64,000 nucleotides of DNA from Aphis gossypii (lineage: Eukaryota > Arthropoda > Insecta > Hemiptera > Aphididae): assembly GCF_020184175.1 (NCBI RefSeq), contig NC_065531.1, positions 42,987,213-43,051,212 of the forward strand, given 5' to 3'. This document shows, piece by piece, positions 39,796 through 52,000 of the stretch (position 1 is the first letter of the stretch; every line of letters begins with the position of its first letter). The position numbers and the translations under genes are program-made. The notes beneath the pieces were generated by a model. The model did no database searches and was not told the DNA's origin. It saw only the letters and a program-made list of their open reading frames with translations.

Positions 39796-41040
39796 ATGAT
39801 GTGTGAGCAGAACAAAAGTTTTAAATATTATGCATCAATCCAACAGGTATGGATAAATACAAATGATCTGTTACTATTCCTATTTTTGAAACAGGTGATA
39901 TCACAAGAATGTTTCCAAGTATCGTCCTTTTGCATTCATATAATATCAAATACGATTAAAATATCCGAGATACTTAGAAAATAATTACAAACTTTTTTAA
40001 ATTTAAAAATATTTATTAATTGTAATCGATATGGATTTAGAAAAAATCTGGGCACTCGTGATACATTTACTTTACTCTCGAGTCTTATTTATGAGGCACT
40101 TGATCAAGGCGACAAATGTTTGGCTATATATTTATTGATATTACCAGATCGTTTAACTCCGTTTCTCATGACTAATAAGTAAGTTCCATAAGCTGTCAGG
40201 TAAAAATAAATCTCTATAGATTGGTATACATCTTATACTTATCTAAGCGAACTCAAATCGTAAGAATTAGTGATTAATGATATCAAATTTACTACATACC
40301 TATGAAGTACCTCTAGAGGGCCTACTATAAATGTATTATTCTCTGGCCTTTATTATTTTTTATTTATATTGATGATTTATTTGAACTAGATTTAGTAGGT
40401 AAACTTTTAGCTTATAGGAAATGTAAATTGCGATTCTGGTTGTTTTAAATTAAATCGTCTTTGTAAAAATAAATACTTGTCTTGGGATATTTTTTTTTTA
40501 ATGAAGATATGAAATAGAAAACACAAATAAATGTAAATACAAAATTATTATGGAAGTTTTATTGTGTGTTTAAAAAATTTAATCTGATATTAGACTTATT
40601 CATTTTACGTGTAGGTAGTATATATTTTGTTTTAGTTCAGTTATATGTCATAATACTGGGGGATCAACGTATCATACTTTTACAATCGAATCTTTAAATA
40701 ATGTTACACACAGAAACTTGATAAGAATCATATTAAATTCGCATTAAATTACTTAGAATAGTATAAATACGTCACAACAATTTATTTTGATATTTTCAAC
40801 GTACCTATTTAATATAAATCAAAACTATGATTGTTGTTTAGTCATTCAATTGCATATAGGTATACAGATATTATAATATAATCAGAGTAGTGAAATGTAC
40901 TGAATTAAATTTTCTGAATGATGAAGTAGAGGAGAATGTCTCAAGATTCCCTAACTACTTGTCAGAATTATTACGTTTATAGAACCATACATGAATATTT
41001 AATAAACTGCCTATAGAATTTCAATTAATTAAGCAACTAG
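39796..41040 (+). pseudogene. Decayed non-LTR retrotransposon (reverse transcriptase remnant)
   Basis: Frame-broken plus-strand pieces follow the order of a non-LTR reverse transcriptase. Near 40020-40140 the translation reads NRYGFRKNLGTRD then LIYEALDQGDKCLAIYLL, matching the QYGFR...LD-G....FLDL block. Near 40300-40420, EVPLEGLL and then FYLYIDDLFELDLVGKLLAY correspond to the VPQG and Y-D-D-like palm motifs; the catalytic YADD is not intact. Near 41007-41036, FNKLPIEFQLIKQL resembles the C-terminal tail of such elements. Many stops and shifts show it is dead. The family looks jockey or CR1-like, but I cannot fix the clade. Confidence 0.7.
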
Positions 41041-41072
41041 TAGGTACAGGTAATCACGTAAACATCCACTAT

Positions 41073-41084
41073 GGGGGGGGGGGG
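41073..41084. repeat. G12 homopolymer
   Basis: Twelve consecutive G occur in otherwise AT-rich DNA, just downstream of the retrotransposon remnant. It may mark a decayed element end. Confidence 0.9.
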
Positions 41085-41439
41085 TCGTTTAAAATCTCTC
41101 TTTAATTTGATAAATACGATTTATTTTTATATTTTACGTATATTATGACAATTTTTAAGACCTTTCTTTGGTTATTGTATTTTTCGAATACAATCTGATG
41201 GCGCTCCATAATAGCACCGAGTTTTAAATCGTTGCAACATAGAAAATTGTTTGTGAACAGAAGACATCGGGAAATGAACACTTCCAAAAAATAACCATAA
41301 TATCGTAGGTAAATATCACGTGATAGGTGCCTACACAGTGTGTACCTATTATATTAATGAAAGATTGAAATCAAATGGTCAAAAATAAAACCATTATAGA
41401 GACCATCATAAATTCATACATATCATATTATGCTGAATT

Positions 41440-41657
41440 AAAGATGTGTCAATGTGTCATAGTTTTATTTGTTTTGATTTTAAACTTTTGGAAAAAGCAT
41501 CATTTGAACTTTTAAATGTATTACTACAGTGTGATGCATGCAAATCACTTTCTACGCCAATGGTAAGTTCTAAATTAATTTATTTTTTAATTTTATTGTA
41601 CTAAATATTTTATTGGATTTTCAGGCTCGTACCTATTTCATCAGTCAATTCTCGTAG
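41440..41657 (+). pseudogene. Possible decayed gene fragment with an intact short intron
   Basis: A plus-strand open stretch ends ELLNVLLQCDACKSLSTPM at 41562, followed by a GTAAGT donor. A TTTTCAG acceptor 62 bp later (intron 41563-41624) continues in frame as ARTYFISQFS to a TAG. The Cys-x2-Cys motif in a leucine-rich context recalls the tail of P-element/THAP-like transposases, but the match is weak. It could be a degraded transposase exon pair or chance. Confidence 0.25.
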
Positions 41658-41659
41658 TG

Positions 41660-44405
41660 ATGATGTAGAGCAATTAATTTCATACTATAACCAGTATAAC
41701 GTCATATAAAGCAGCCAAACGATCACATTTATCACCAGACACTTGAAAGATACCCTCTACATAAAAATTAACATGCAAATTTTTAGCGAATTCAATCCAC
41801 TACCAAAAACAAATTTATGATTGAATAAAAAAAGTTCGCCATAATAAGGTACATCCAGAATCCACTCACTAAGCAGAGGTGGTTTCGAGGTGTTTTTCCT
41901 GATGCTGAGAAGGATTATGATAATTATACAATATAACACTAGACAAAAATAAGTTTTTAATATTTTGTCGTTTTTTTTTTTTTAAGCATAAGTACATATT
42001 ATTTAAATATATACAATTAAGACTGTGAATATAGTAAAATAAATAAAAAATATTTTATCAAAATGTTAAGGTGTACCACTTAAAATAAATGATAATTATA
42101 AAGGGATTTTTGTGTAATAACAAAAAATTAGTTTACCATTTAGCTCATAGGTCATAATTTATAGTAGGTAACTAAGCTCAAATTTAAATATATGCACTAC
42201 AGAAAATCAATAAAAATAAATGATGTACCGATAGATTACTAAGAGTTCGATAAGGAAAATTTTCTACGTTCATACGTGGCGTGTAAATCTATCACTTTTC
42301 TGTAGATACAGCAAAGCGTTTCCACACGTGCTCGCATGACGCACAGTCACACATGTCAACAACGTGTTAAGCGAATTTTATTACATTTTTTTTTCATCTA
42401 AAAGTGTAAAATAAATATTTTGCCAACAATTTAAAAATATAAATTTATCATTTAGATAGCTATAATTCCGATACCTAGTGTTTTTGAAAATATGATAGGT
42501 ACTTGAATTCGTCACGAAGTTTATTTAAAGCAAACTTTTTTACATTTTTCAATTAACTTTATTTTAATTCGTTATCAATAAAGTTTTAGAATTTTTACTA
42601 TTGGTATTCTAAATTTTATGGACTAAACAGTTCAATTGAAAAAAGTGTGCTAATTTCAATTAAGTTTCATGACAGATGCTGATAGTTTTTTAAAGATTTT
42701 GTACGATTACCCACTAAGATATATGCTATACGAATGGTATAATAGTCTGTTTTAGTCGCATTAAACCATTAAGCTGTTCAACGACTGGTCAGCAAAAATG
42801 GGATTTCAGCATCGAGTGTAAAAATTAAACATAAATACACACCATAGGTACGCATGTTTGGACTTTTTTGTCGCAGGGGATGCCAGACGCCAGTAGATTA
42901 GTGTTCTAAACTGATTTCTGTTTATAAACAATATCTAAAACTAAAAGAGAAGAGAAAACGAACTGACATCACAGACCACAGGGGATATTAGCTAGAGAAA
43001 GCAGGATAGGTACTTACTCTGAGGAGTCCAACCGTAGACAATAGTTAAAATGTATAGTTACCTAAGTTGCTTAAAATATACTTAAGCTACCTATGTAATA
43101 AGACAATTTTGAATGAACACATACAAGGCCTCTCCTGTGTAGAAAATCAAACATGTCAAGATGTAAATATTATTATATTCTAATAATTATTATACCTATG
43201 TAATTTATATTACCAGTGTAATCCAATAAACGATGGTTCCCACTGAATGTGAAATGATTTTATAACTAAAATGTTTGAGTAAATATTATTCTGAACTTGG
43301 CGGTTAGGTACTTGGGTCTATGAATATAATTGGAAAAAATAATTAAAAACAAAATATTATTATTTAAACTCGGGACATTTGAAATTATAATTAATCCGCA
43401 ATAATATAGGAAGGGAGTCGAGAGGGTAAGGTCAGTAAGGATATAGTACTTCAACTTCAAACTAATTCTTAACTCAAAAGTTTTATCCAATTACGTTTTA
43501 AAACAATTAGTTTTTTAATGAAGTTTTGCACCAAAATATTAAAAAAAAGTTTACAATTTCAAAATTGACAGAATAAGGATTTACGATATGAATGATTATG
43601 AATGATATGGGAATATTCAGTGTGGAACCTATAAATTATACAATTTTAATAATATATTTGTTCATAAGTACCCAAGTCATTACGGTTGATACTGCGGTAT
43701 ACAATGATAACTCAATAAATATATTTTATATCTGTTTGTATATGATCATAAATTATTGATCATTTCTATCAAAAAACATATTCACATTAAAATTATTAAA
43801 GTGAAATTCCAAGGTACCAAAATATTTGAATCTCACAGGCCAATCTCAGATAGATCACTTAGAAAAGCTGGGTATTGCCATACAGGTTAGGATTCTATTT
43901 AAAACAAAGTTTATACTTATTAATCTCATTAAATAGTATAATATTAAAAAACTAGCCAACAAATAAGTAAACATCAAATTAGGAAAATAAAATACAATCA
44001 ATGACTTAAAATTAAACACGGAACAAAAAAATCAGAAAAAAAAAATGTTCTAACTATATAATCATAAAAGGATAAAAACACTTACATAAAAGTTATAGTT
44101 TCAACCACAGAATATATATAAATATATAATAATAATAATAATAATAATTTTAACTATAGAATTTATGATTTATAACTAAAACAATATTACTATGTTGACA
44201 CAAAAAATGTCCACTGGAAAGTTGTTATTATTCTAGGCCATAGAATGGCGGTCAGAAAGGATTGACTAGGTTGACCTTTTCAAAATATTGTACATTACAC
44301 TGGGTCTACCGCAAAGTGTATTTATACTAGACAATTACAATTATATTATAGTTAATATTATAATTATTTTAGTTACTAAATGAAAAATGTATAAACATTA
44401 AACAA
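41660..44405. other. Intergenic, no recognised gene
   Basis: AT-rich sequence between the retrotransposon remnant and the 3' end of norpA. No coding, RNA or mobile-element structure could be supported. Confidence 0.5.
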
Positions 44406-44411
44406 TTTAAT
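44406..44411 (-). terminator. Candidate norpA poly(A) signal ATTAAA
   Basis: The minus strand reads ATTAAA about 87 bp past the norpA stop codon. It is a common variant signal. No AATAAA lies closer, but AT-rich DNA makes chance matches likely. Confidence 0.4.
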
Positions 44412-44497
44412 CTATAATAAATCATAATAATTTGGGCATGCACGATAGCCGTAGCAACGACATGCGAGTTATTATTCGTTACGTCGTCGTTGCGGCA

Positions 44498-46036
44498 TCA
44501 TACGAAAAACTCAGTCTTGTTGCTCAGCTCGTACTCGATCTCCTCGTTCTTGTACATCTCCAAAAGCTAAAACGTACAGATCGAATATCTAAGATTATAT
44601 TAAAAGACAACAACAATAAGTCGAGTTTAAACCAGGTAACATTAAAACGTACATTGTTTATTTCTTTAACCAACTCCTGCTTTTGCTTCTCGTGTTTTGC
44701 CTGCAACTTGTCCTTATCTTTAGCTTGTTTAATCTGCAATATTTGAATTTTAGTATTCATATTAACAATAAAACCAAAAAAATGTGTTATTTTCCATTCA
44801 CTTAGTAATTATTTCCTAAGGAAAATCTAGCCAAATGTTTTTACCTGAGCGTATTTCCTCTCATCCATGAATTTTTTAGTGTTGTTTTGTTTCTTTTCTC
44901 TTAATCGCCTGTCCTTGTCTCCTTTTGTCTTCAACGTCTTATCATTCATCACGTCCTTCATCACTTCGACAGATATCTTTGCTTGTCTGGTGTTCATCTC
45001 TTTTAAATCTCTGCAAGCAATATAATTTCCATTAAGTTTTAATTGCAATGAGTGTTTAGTATCAATGTGTGTGAAGTCGAATCATACTTTTCGTGTCTAA
45101 CTTCTAACTGCTTCATTTGTGCAGCTTGGAGGTTTTCCATAAGTTTTAAAAGGGCATCCTGCTGTTCAGTAGCTTGCTGTTTTTGTAACGCCCATTTCTC
45201 TCGCCTATGACGTTCAACCATTTCAGACCACTGAGTCATTTGCTCATTCACCAATTTTTTAACACCGCCATCATTGATAACTTCAGTTTTGCTAAAATAT
45301 CATAACATATTAAGAAATAAAAAAAAAAAAAAAATCTCATTTAATGTTTTAATTTCACCCACTCTTTGCCTTTAACAGCCTTTTCCACAGATGTACATTG
45401 GGATTTTTGTATAGCAGCCTTTTCCTTAGCTTGTCGCTTGCGTAAAGTCTCTAATTCTTTTTCTTGCTTTCGTCTTGCTTTTTGAAATCCTTTGTCATTT
45501 CTCAGGTACTCGAGGTTTATATTTTCGAATTTAAGTTCTTCCTCTACAACGAAATAGTATTATTTGAGCTCAGAAATTTTAAATTAGAATAGGTTGAGAT
45601 GGTTTGATCACATCATGAGAAGAGGTATTACCACGGAGACAGGGAAAAAAACTACGAAAATTAATTTATAAAGAAAAAGAGAGAGAGAAAAACTAAGACA
45701 GAGATAAATAGACAGAATAGAGAATGATGCTAAAAAACTAGTGTAAGTAAAGATGAGATGAAGGACAGAGCCCTATGAAAGGTGATAAACATTATATTGG
45801 TTGAGAACAAAGCCAAAACAAAAGATATTTTTTATTTTATTTACCTTTCTTTGGTTCATCAGACTTTTTGTTTTTGCTCCCCTTTTTACCAGTCTTCTCA
45901 CCTTCTCCTGCATTACCAGCTAAAATATCTTTGGTATTAATATCGGTTTCTTCAATACCCATGGCCTTCATCTGTTGCGCACGCTTTTCTTGTGCCGACA
46001 AAAATGCTCTTGGATCAGATAAAGCAGCCATGAAAT
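44498..46036 (-). CDS. norpA: norpA exons 16-21: C-terminal coiled coil and PDZ-ligand end
   Basis: Residues 801-1097. It starts DFMAALSDPRAFLSAQEK, then a Lys/Glu-rich helical domain (ELETLRKRQAKEKAAIQK, KTLKTKGDKDRRLREKKQN) of the PLC beta distal C-terminal type, which dimerises and binds Gq and membrane. The last exon ends NKTEFFV before a TGA. Fly NorpA ends in a PDZ ligand with a penultimate cysteine; that cysteine is Phe here. Confidence 0.93.
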
Positions 46037-49000
46037 CTAAAATTACATACAAAAAACATTTAGCAATTTTTTACTAATTAATAAATAAAAATTATAATAA
46101 CAGCATATATTGAACAAGAAATAGCTGAGACAATTAACTCTATTATCTATGACATATTTCTATCAATTCTTAAAAAAAAAAAAAAAAAATGAAAGACAAA
46201 ATCAATAGTTTTACTCAAGTCTCAAATGATAAAAATAAATATGAATAATTTAATCTTCTGAAGTATACAATAAAGAAAAGCTGAATATTATAAAAAATAT
46301 TATTATTAATAAATTATTCACGTTAAACTTGAAAGTTAAACGGTTTAAAAAGTTAACGAGCTAAAAATAACTCGATATAATGCAGTATAAAATTAATCTG
46401 ATGACTAAAAATGATTAAACATTTAATTATTGTTGAAACCATTGTACAGTATGCAATAAACTAGGATGACCATATTAAAAAAAAGAACAAAGAAAACTAA
46501 AATAATCTCTGATTTAGTCAATGTCATTTAAAGACGGAAATTCAACTTTTAAGTTAGGAATAAATACGTACCTTTTCTTAAACATTTTTTTTTTAAATTT
46601 TATATTTTAGTACTTTATTTAATATATATTTAAATATTATAATATAATGATATTACGTTTACGATTGTTTTAATAATAATAATGAAATGAAAGCATAAAG
46701 ATAAACGATTTCAAAATCACATTTATTTTTATTATTCGAATTTCTGATTGGATCACGACGTGATCATGAGATCGCTGCTCAAAATAGAGCTATATATAAC
46801 CTATGTATTTTTATCAATGTCGATTCTCGAGAAATTATTTAGACAGTATCTACTTATTATAGTAACAATATATTTGACAACAAATTTATTTAATTCAAAA
46901 ATAAAAGTAAAAACATAGGACTTGATTATACTTACGTATAATTTAATATATTGTAAATTTGTAAATTTATGATATAAAATATACATTAATAAGAATTAGG
47001 TACTACAGAATGATTGGAATCAACGAAAAAATAAAGGATAAAAACGCTGTTACCCTATATGGGCTAGGGCTAAGATGAATCACAGATAATCTGTTGTTAG
47101 AGAAATTAGAATTGCACATATTAAGGGTAATAAAGTAAAATTATATTTCAAAAATTCTAGGTAAGTACTAGGTATACATTTCTTTAGTTTGCTGAAAAAA
47201 GCTTTGAAAGGTTGCCTAAAAAATTAAAACTAATTGGATTTTTTTTTCTAAAATATTTTACTTTCTGCGAAGTGTATCGAATTTGAATTCGTTGATGAAC
47301 ACATCGAATATTCGTATAATATACCACTACAATATATTCATAAAAGGTAAGTATTCAAGTATTTTAACTACCTATACTTGAAAAACAATTTTTATAGATT
47401 TTAAAAATGACCTACCGGTATATCTGTCTGATAATTGGCGGTATTAGAGTGATTTTTATTTGTTGTATTTTGCAATTCAACGCACGACTGTTACACACTA
47501 CGAAAACGCGGCCAACTGTTGCTATGATTTTTATATCAGCAGTTGTTACCGGAACTTCTTGATTTTGATTATAATTTTAACGTTGGTTTACGTAGGTATA
47601 AGCCATGCGGAAATGGACAAGTTACGTGTAATTTTTATCATAATTCAAAATATTAATTATCTAACTAGTCGTAAAAATAATTCGCGAGAGTGGTGGCGAT
47701 GGTGGTTGTGGAGTATAGTAAGACATGGGTGCGCAGAGTTTCTAAACGGCTTCAACCGGAGATGTTATATTATCGTCGTCCCCACCGACCAACGGTACGC
47801 GGAACAGGTTTTCAAAGTACTAAGGATTAATTTAATAAATTGTTATTATCGATGTCCGCGTTCTGGATCTAATTCTCGCCTGTGATGTGGTCACTTTAAG
47901 TACGCAATTTTTTTCGCGATAAAACTCGTTCACGTGTCGTATTTTCCATCCCAGAAACAAGTTCACGAAAATAGTGAAGAATAAATTAGCCAATTAGTAT
48001 GACTAGGCGTTTTAACTGTTTAAAGGCATGCTATTTTATTTTAATTGCAAAATCTACTCAATAATTTATAGTATCTACTGAGGTATCTACCTACATTATA
48101 ACTTTTTTTTTATTATTATTTTAACAATTAGGTAGGTATTCAAAAGTTGTTTTAAAAAAAAAAAAAAAATTATTTAGATAAAGCATTTAACTCTTAGGAC
48201 TTAGAGCATACATTTTTATAATTATTTTAAAAAAATAATCGTATTATCATCCCATTAGAGGAAAAATTACAACTAAATAAAATATTTAACACACCTTCAA
48301 AACCATCAGGAACATAAATTTTCAATTCAATGTTACAGAATAACATAGGAAGAGCCATTGGGAAATTGGCTTCTGATCTTAATGATATATGCCTATAGCC
48401 AGCTTGTAGACCATCCAAAGGCAAAATTCTTTGTCCCAATAGTTTTCCATTTTCTTCATACACACCTATCCTCAATACTGCTAAATCTGGTAATACTACC
48501 TAAAGTACAACATTATAGAAATTAATATACATGCATTCAGTGATTAGAAATTTTAAGCATAAAGTATATTTTAAAGTTATAATACACTACTATGTATATA
48601 ACATAATGACAAAAAAAAAAAGCAAATTTGAAATTACCTTTCTAAATAAAAATGGTTCTTCATTGTACACTGGATTCAAACCATTGCTAGGTACCATCCG
48701 GGTACGGAATTCTTTACGGATAGTATCTGTAGGAAGTCCATACATATCAACTTCAACGTAAGTACCAACCTTCTTGTCAGACAAAAATTGGCCAGCAATC
48801 ACTTGAACCGAACACTGGGCAGCAATCACCCCATCTACAGGGGATTCTGCAAATGGGTCAAAGCTTCGGTCTGCTCTGCGCATGAAATCTGGTTTCAATA
48901 AGTATCCACAGTTACCGTTGTATTCAAATTTTCCCTGATTAAGCTGCATAGGTAAGTCTGCAGTTTGAAAATTTAATGATACCATTTGACAACCAGCATT

Positions 49001-52000
49001 CCAAAACACCTACAAATTAACATTATTGTAAAATTAAAATGATAAACAAATTGTCAAAATAGATGTTGATAAACTAAACATGTTTTTGACATTTATAAAT
49101 TATTATATTATTGTAATAACAAATTTGTAATTTTACTTGTGGCATATAATTTGAAGAATCAGCACGGGTTCCTTTTGGATAAATACGACTCATCTGTCTT
49201 TTATTATAATTTACAAATTCAATTGCTTGAGATTTTAAATAGCCAAGTCCAGTATTTTCAGCAAAGGAACTCATATTATGATGAATATTTTTTTCTAATA
49301 AATATGTATAAAAAACAAAAATATTTATATATGATAATTAATAACAAAAATATTCAATTATTAAACTCACTTTCAGCTACATCAAAACCCTGAAACTTTA
49401 TAGGCTGTGCATAATTAACCATCGAAGATAACCACGGATGTACATTTGTAGTTGATCCAGTATATTGTATAGGTGGTGGAGCCTCGGCACCTTCGGTACC
49501 TGTTCCCACATCGGGCGCTTCAATCTTATAAAAAAAACATTATAAAATAATAATTGTCAGTAGACGTAAATAATGAAGTGTGCACATTTAACTTGAATTA
49601 TATTTATATTTTATTTTAATTTTGAGTAAAAAAAGATATAAGTATTCATTTATCTATAATAATAAAAATGAAACAGTACAGGAATATAGTGATCAGTAGA
49701 AGGCATACATTCGACATTAAATTAACATTGTTTTATACAGCCATACTAAAACTTATACTCAAACAATCTGATGTATTGGTGACACATGAAGTCTAAATAT
49801 AATATTAAGACAAATGTTAAAATCCCATTATTAGACAAGTAAACTTCAAGAAAAGTGATGAACATATTGTCACCCTAAATAATAGCTTTCAAAAATCTGA
49901 TGAATAGCATAATAATTAATAGACAAATTTAAATCTACTTATAGGTGAATTAAATATTATATAAATACAATAATATATTGTTAAGAGTCATGATGATGGA
50001 TGATTCAGTAATACGTATTAATTAGTAAAAATAAGGTAAGTAATAAAAGTATATAATACCCAATATTCATTAAAGTTTTGTATTACCTTTTTTTCTTCAG
50101 GGGGATTTGAAGTTACTGCAGTTGCATCCTCTTTTTCTTCGTCCTCAATGACAAACTGGCCTTTTCTAAATAGCTCTAACTCACTTTTTTCAACTTCTGG
50201 TTTTAACCGTTTATTCTTAATCATGATTTTTCTTTTAAGTAATGACGGAGGAGGTAATGGTACTCCTGGATCACACTTAAAAATAAAATATTATTAAAAC
50301 AAAAATCATAAGCATTAAAACAACAATTATAAACTCACTGGAAAATCGGGTAGGCACTCTCTCATTAATAAATCTCCAAGAATTTCATCACAATATTTGG
50401 CAAGTTTGTATTGCTGACTTTTACAACAATGGTTCTCAAATGACAAAATAATTGGAAAGTCAGATGTTACAAATGCCGTGTCTCGAATAGCATAAATTAC
50501 ATCCTAAATAGTCAAATAAAACACTCTTTACTATCTAAAAATTAAGTAGTTATAAACATAAGAATGACAATAATGTTAAATAATATGATCTTAATTTTAA
50601 TATATAAATATAACTCAAGTTTTACTTAAAAAAAAATTAAAATATTATAATCATCACTTAAATCTTTTAAAATTTTAAGTCTGGAAAAGTATGAAATCAA
50701 AACGATTAAGTATTTAATAAAAAAATAAAAGAAAAAGAAAAAAAGATAGCAATAAATTAAACATTATTTAAAATGTTAACCTAACTTTAACGAGAATAAC
50801 ACAATTTTTTTTTTGATAATATTCATGATTTATAAATATTTTAACTTCATTTTTAAAATTAAATTTATAATTTATTTTTTTTTAAATATTTTATTTAAGG
50901 ATTTATTTACATTGCTAAAATAAAAACAGTTTATAGTGTTTTTATTATACAGACTGAATTCTGATGGTCAAGTTTGTTTAGAAATTAACTGCTCATCTTA
51001 GAAAATATAACTCATATAGTCATTTTACTAAAAATAATAATCTTACCTTAAATAGAATATCTGTACACATAGCTTTCCCGTGGGTAATAATTGGTTCTTC
51101 TTCTTCACCTTTACCATCCCAACAATCAAGTTCAACACATCTATAGAATTTCAAGGTAGATTTTAAAAAATAAAAATTAATTTGAATGAAAACAAAAACT
51201 TAAGTTTTTTTTAAGTATAACCTCACCTGCATCCAGCTAAAAGTGTCTGACGATACATTTCAACACTAGACTTTCCACCAAATTGTCGTCCAGATAAATA
51301 TGTGTTGTGAGATGAATTAATATAATAATGAGCTAAAGGTTGATCCATATCCATGTAAAAATCTAATCGATCCAAAAATACTGGTGCATTTTCATCAGAC
51401 ATTAAATATCTAATGAGGCCTTCTTTTGATAGTTGTTCTAAAAAAATATTATTGTTATTCGTATACTGGCCTTAATTAAATAATAAGTTATTAATTCATA
51501 TATTACATATATTAGATGTAACCATATAAACACAAAAATCTAAAATCATTAATGAATAATACAGTATTATGTAGTACTACAAATCAGAATATGGATGTTG
51601 ATTTAGATCTCAAAAAATTTGGCAATAATTTTGTACGTAAATATTATTCAACACTCAGTAAAAATCCACATAATTTAAGTAAATATTATGAAAAAAATTC
51701 GATATTTATGCATCAAAAAGTGACCGCTGATGCTCAATTTGTGGTTGGCCAAAAAGACATACACGATCGTGTGGATCAACTGGGCTATAAAGGATGTAAC
51801 ACCAATATACTATCAGTAAACACTGAAAAACTCTACAACTATATAGTAATAGTTATTGTTGGTGACTTGACTAAACACAATAATAATCAGAGAAAATTTT
51901 CGCAGACAATTGTTCTAGATAGCAATACTAAAGATGAATGTGTAATAAAAAACGACACACTTTTTTATTTAGATCACAGAGTACAGTTTAATATAGATAA

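Noticed and set aside
47460..47885. 141-codon plus-strand frame in norpA intron 15
   Set aside because: The length is unusual for this AT content, but it has no domain, start context or poly(A) signal that would support a gene. It is kept only as a note in the intron entry.
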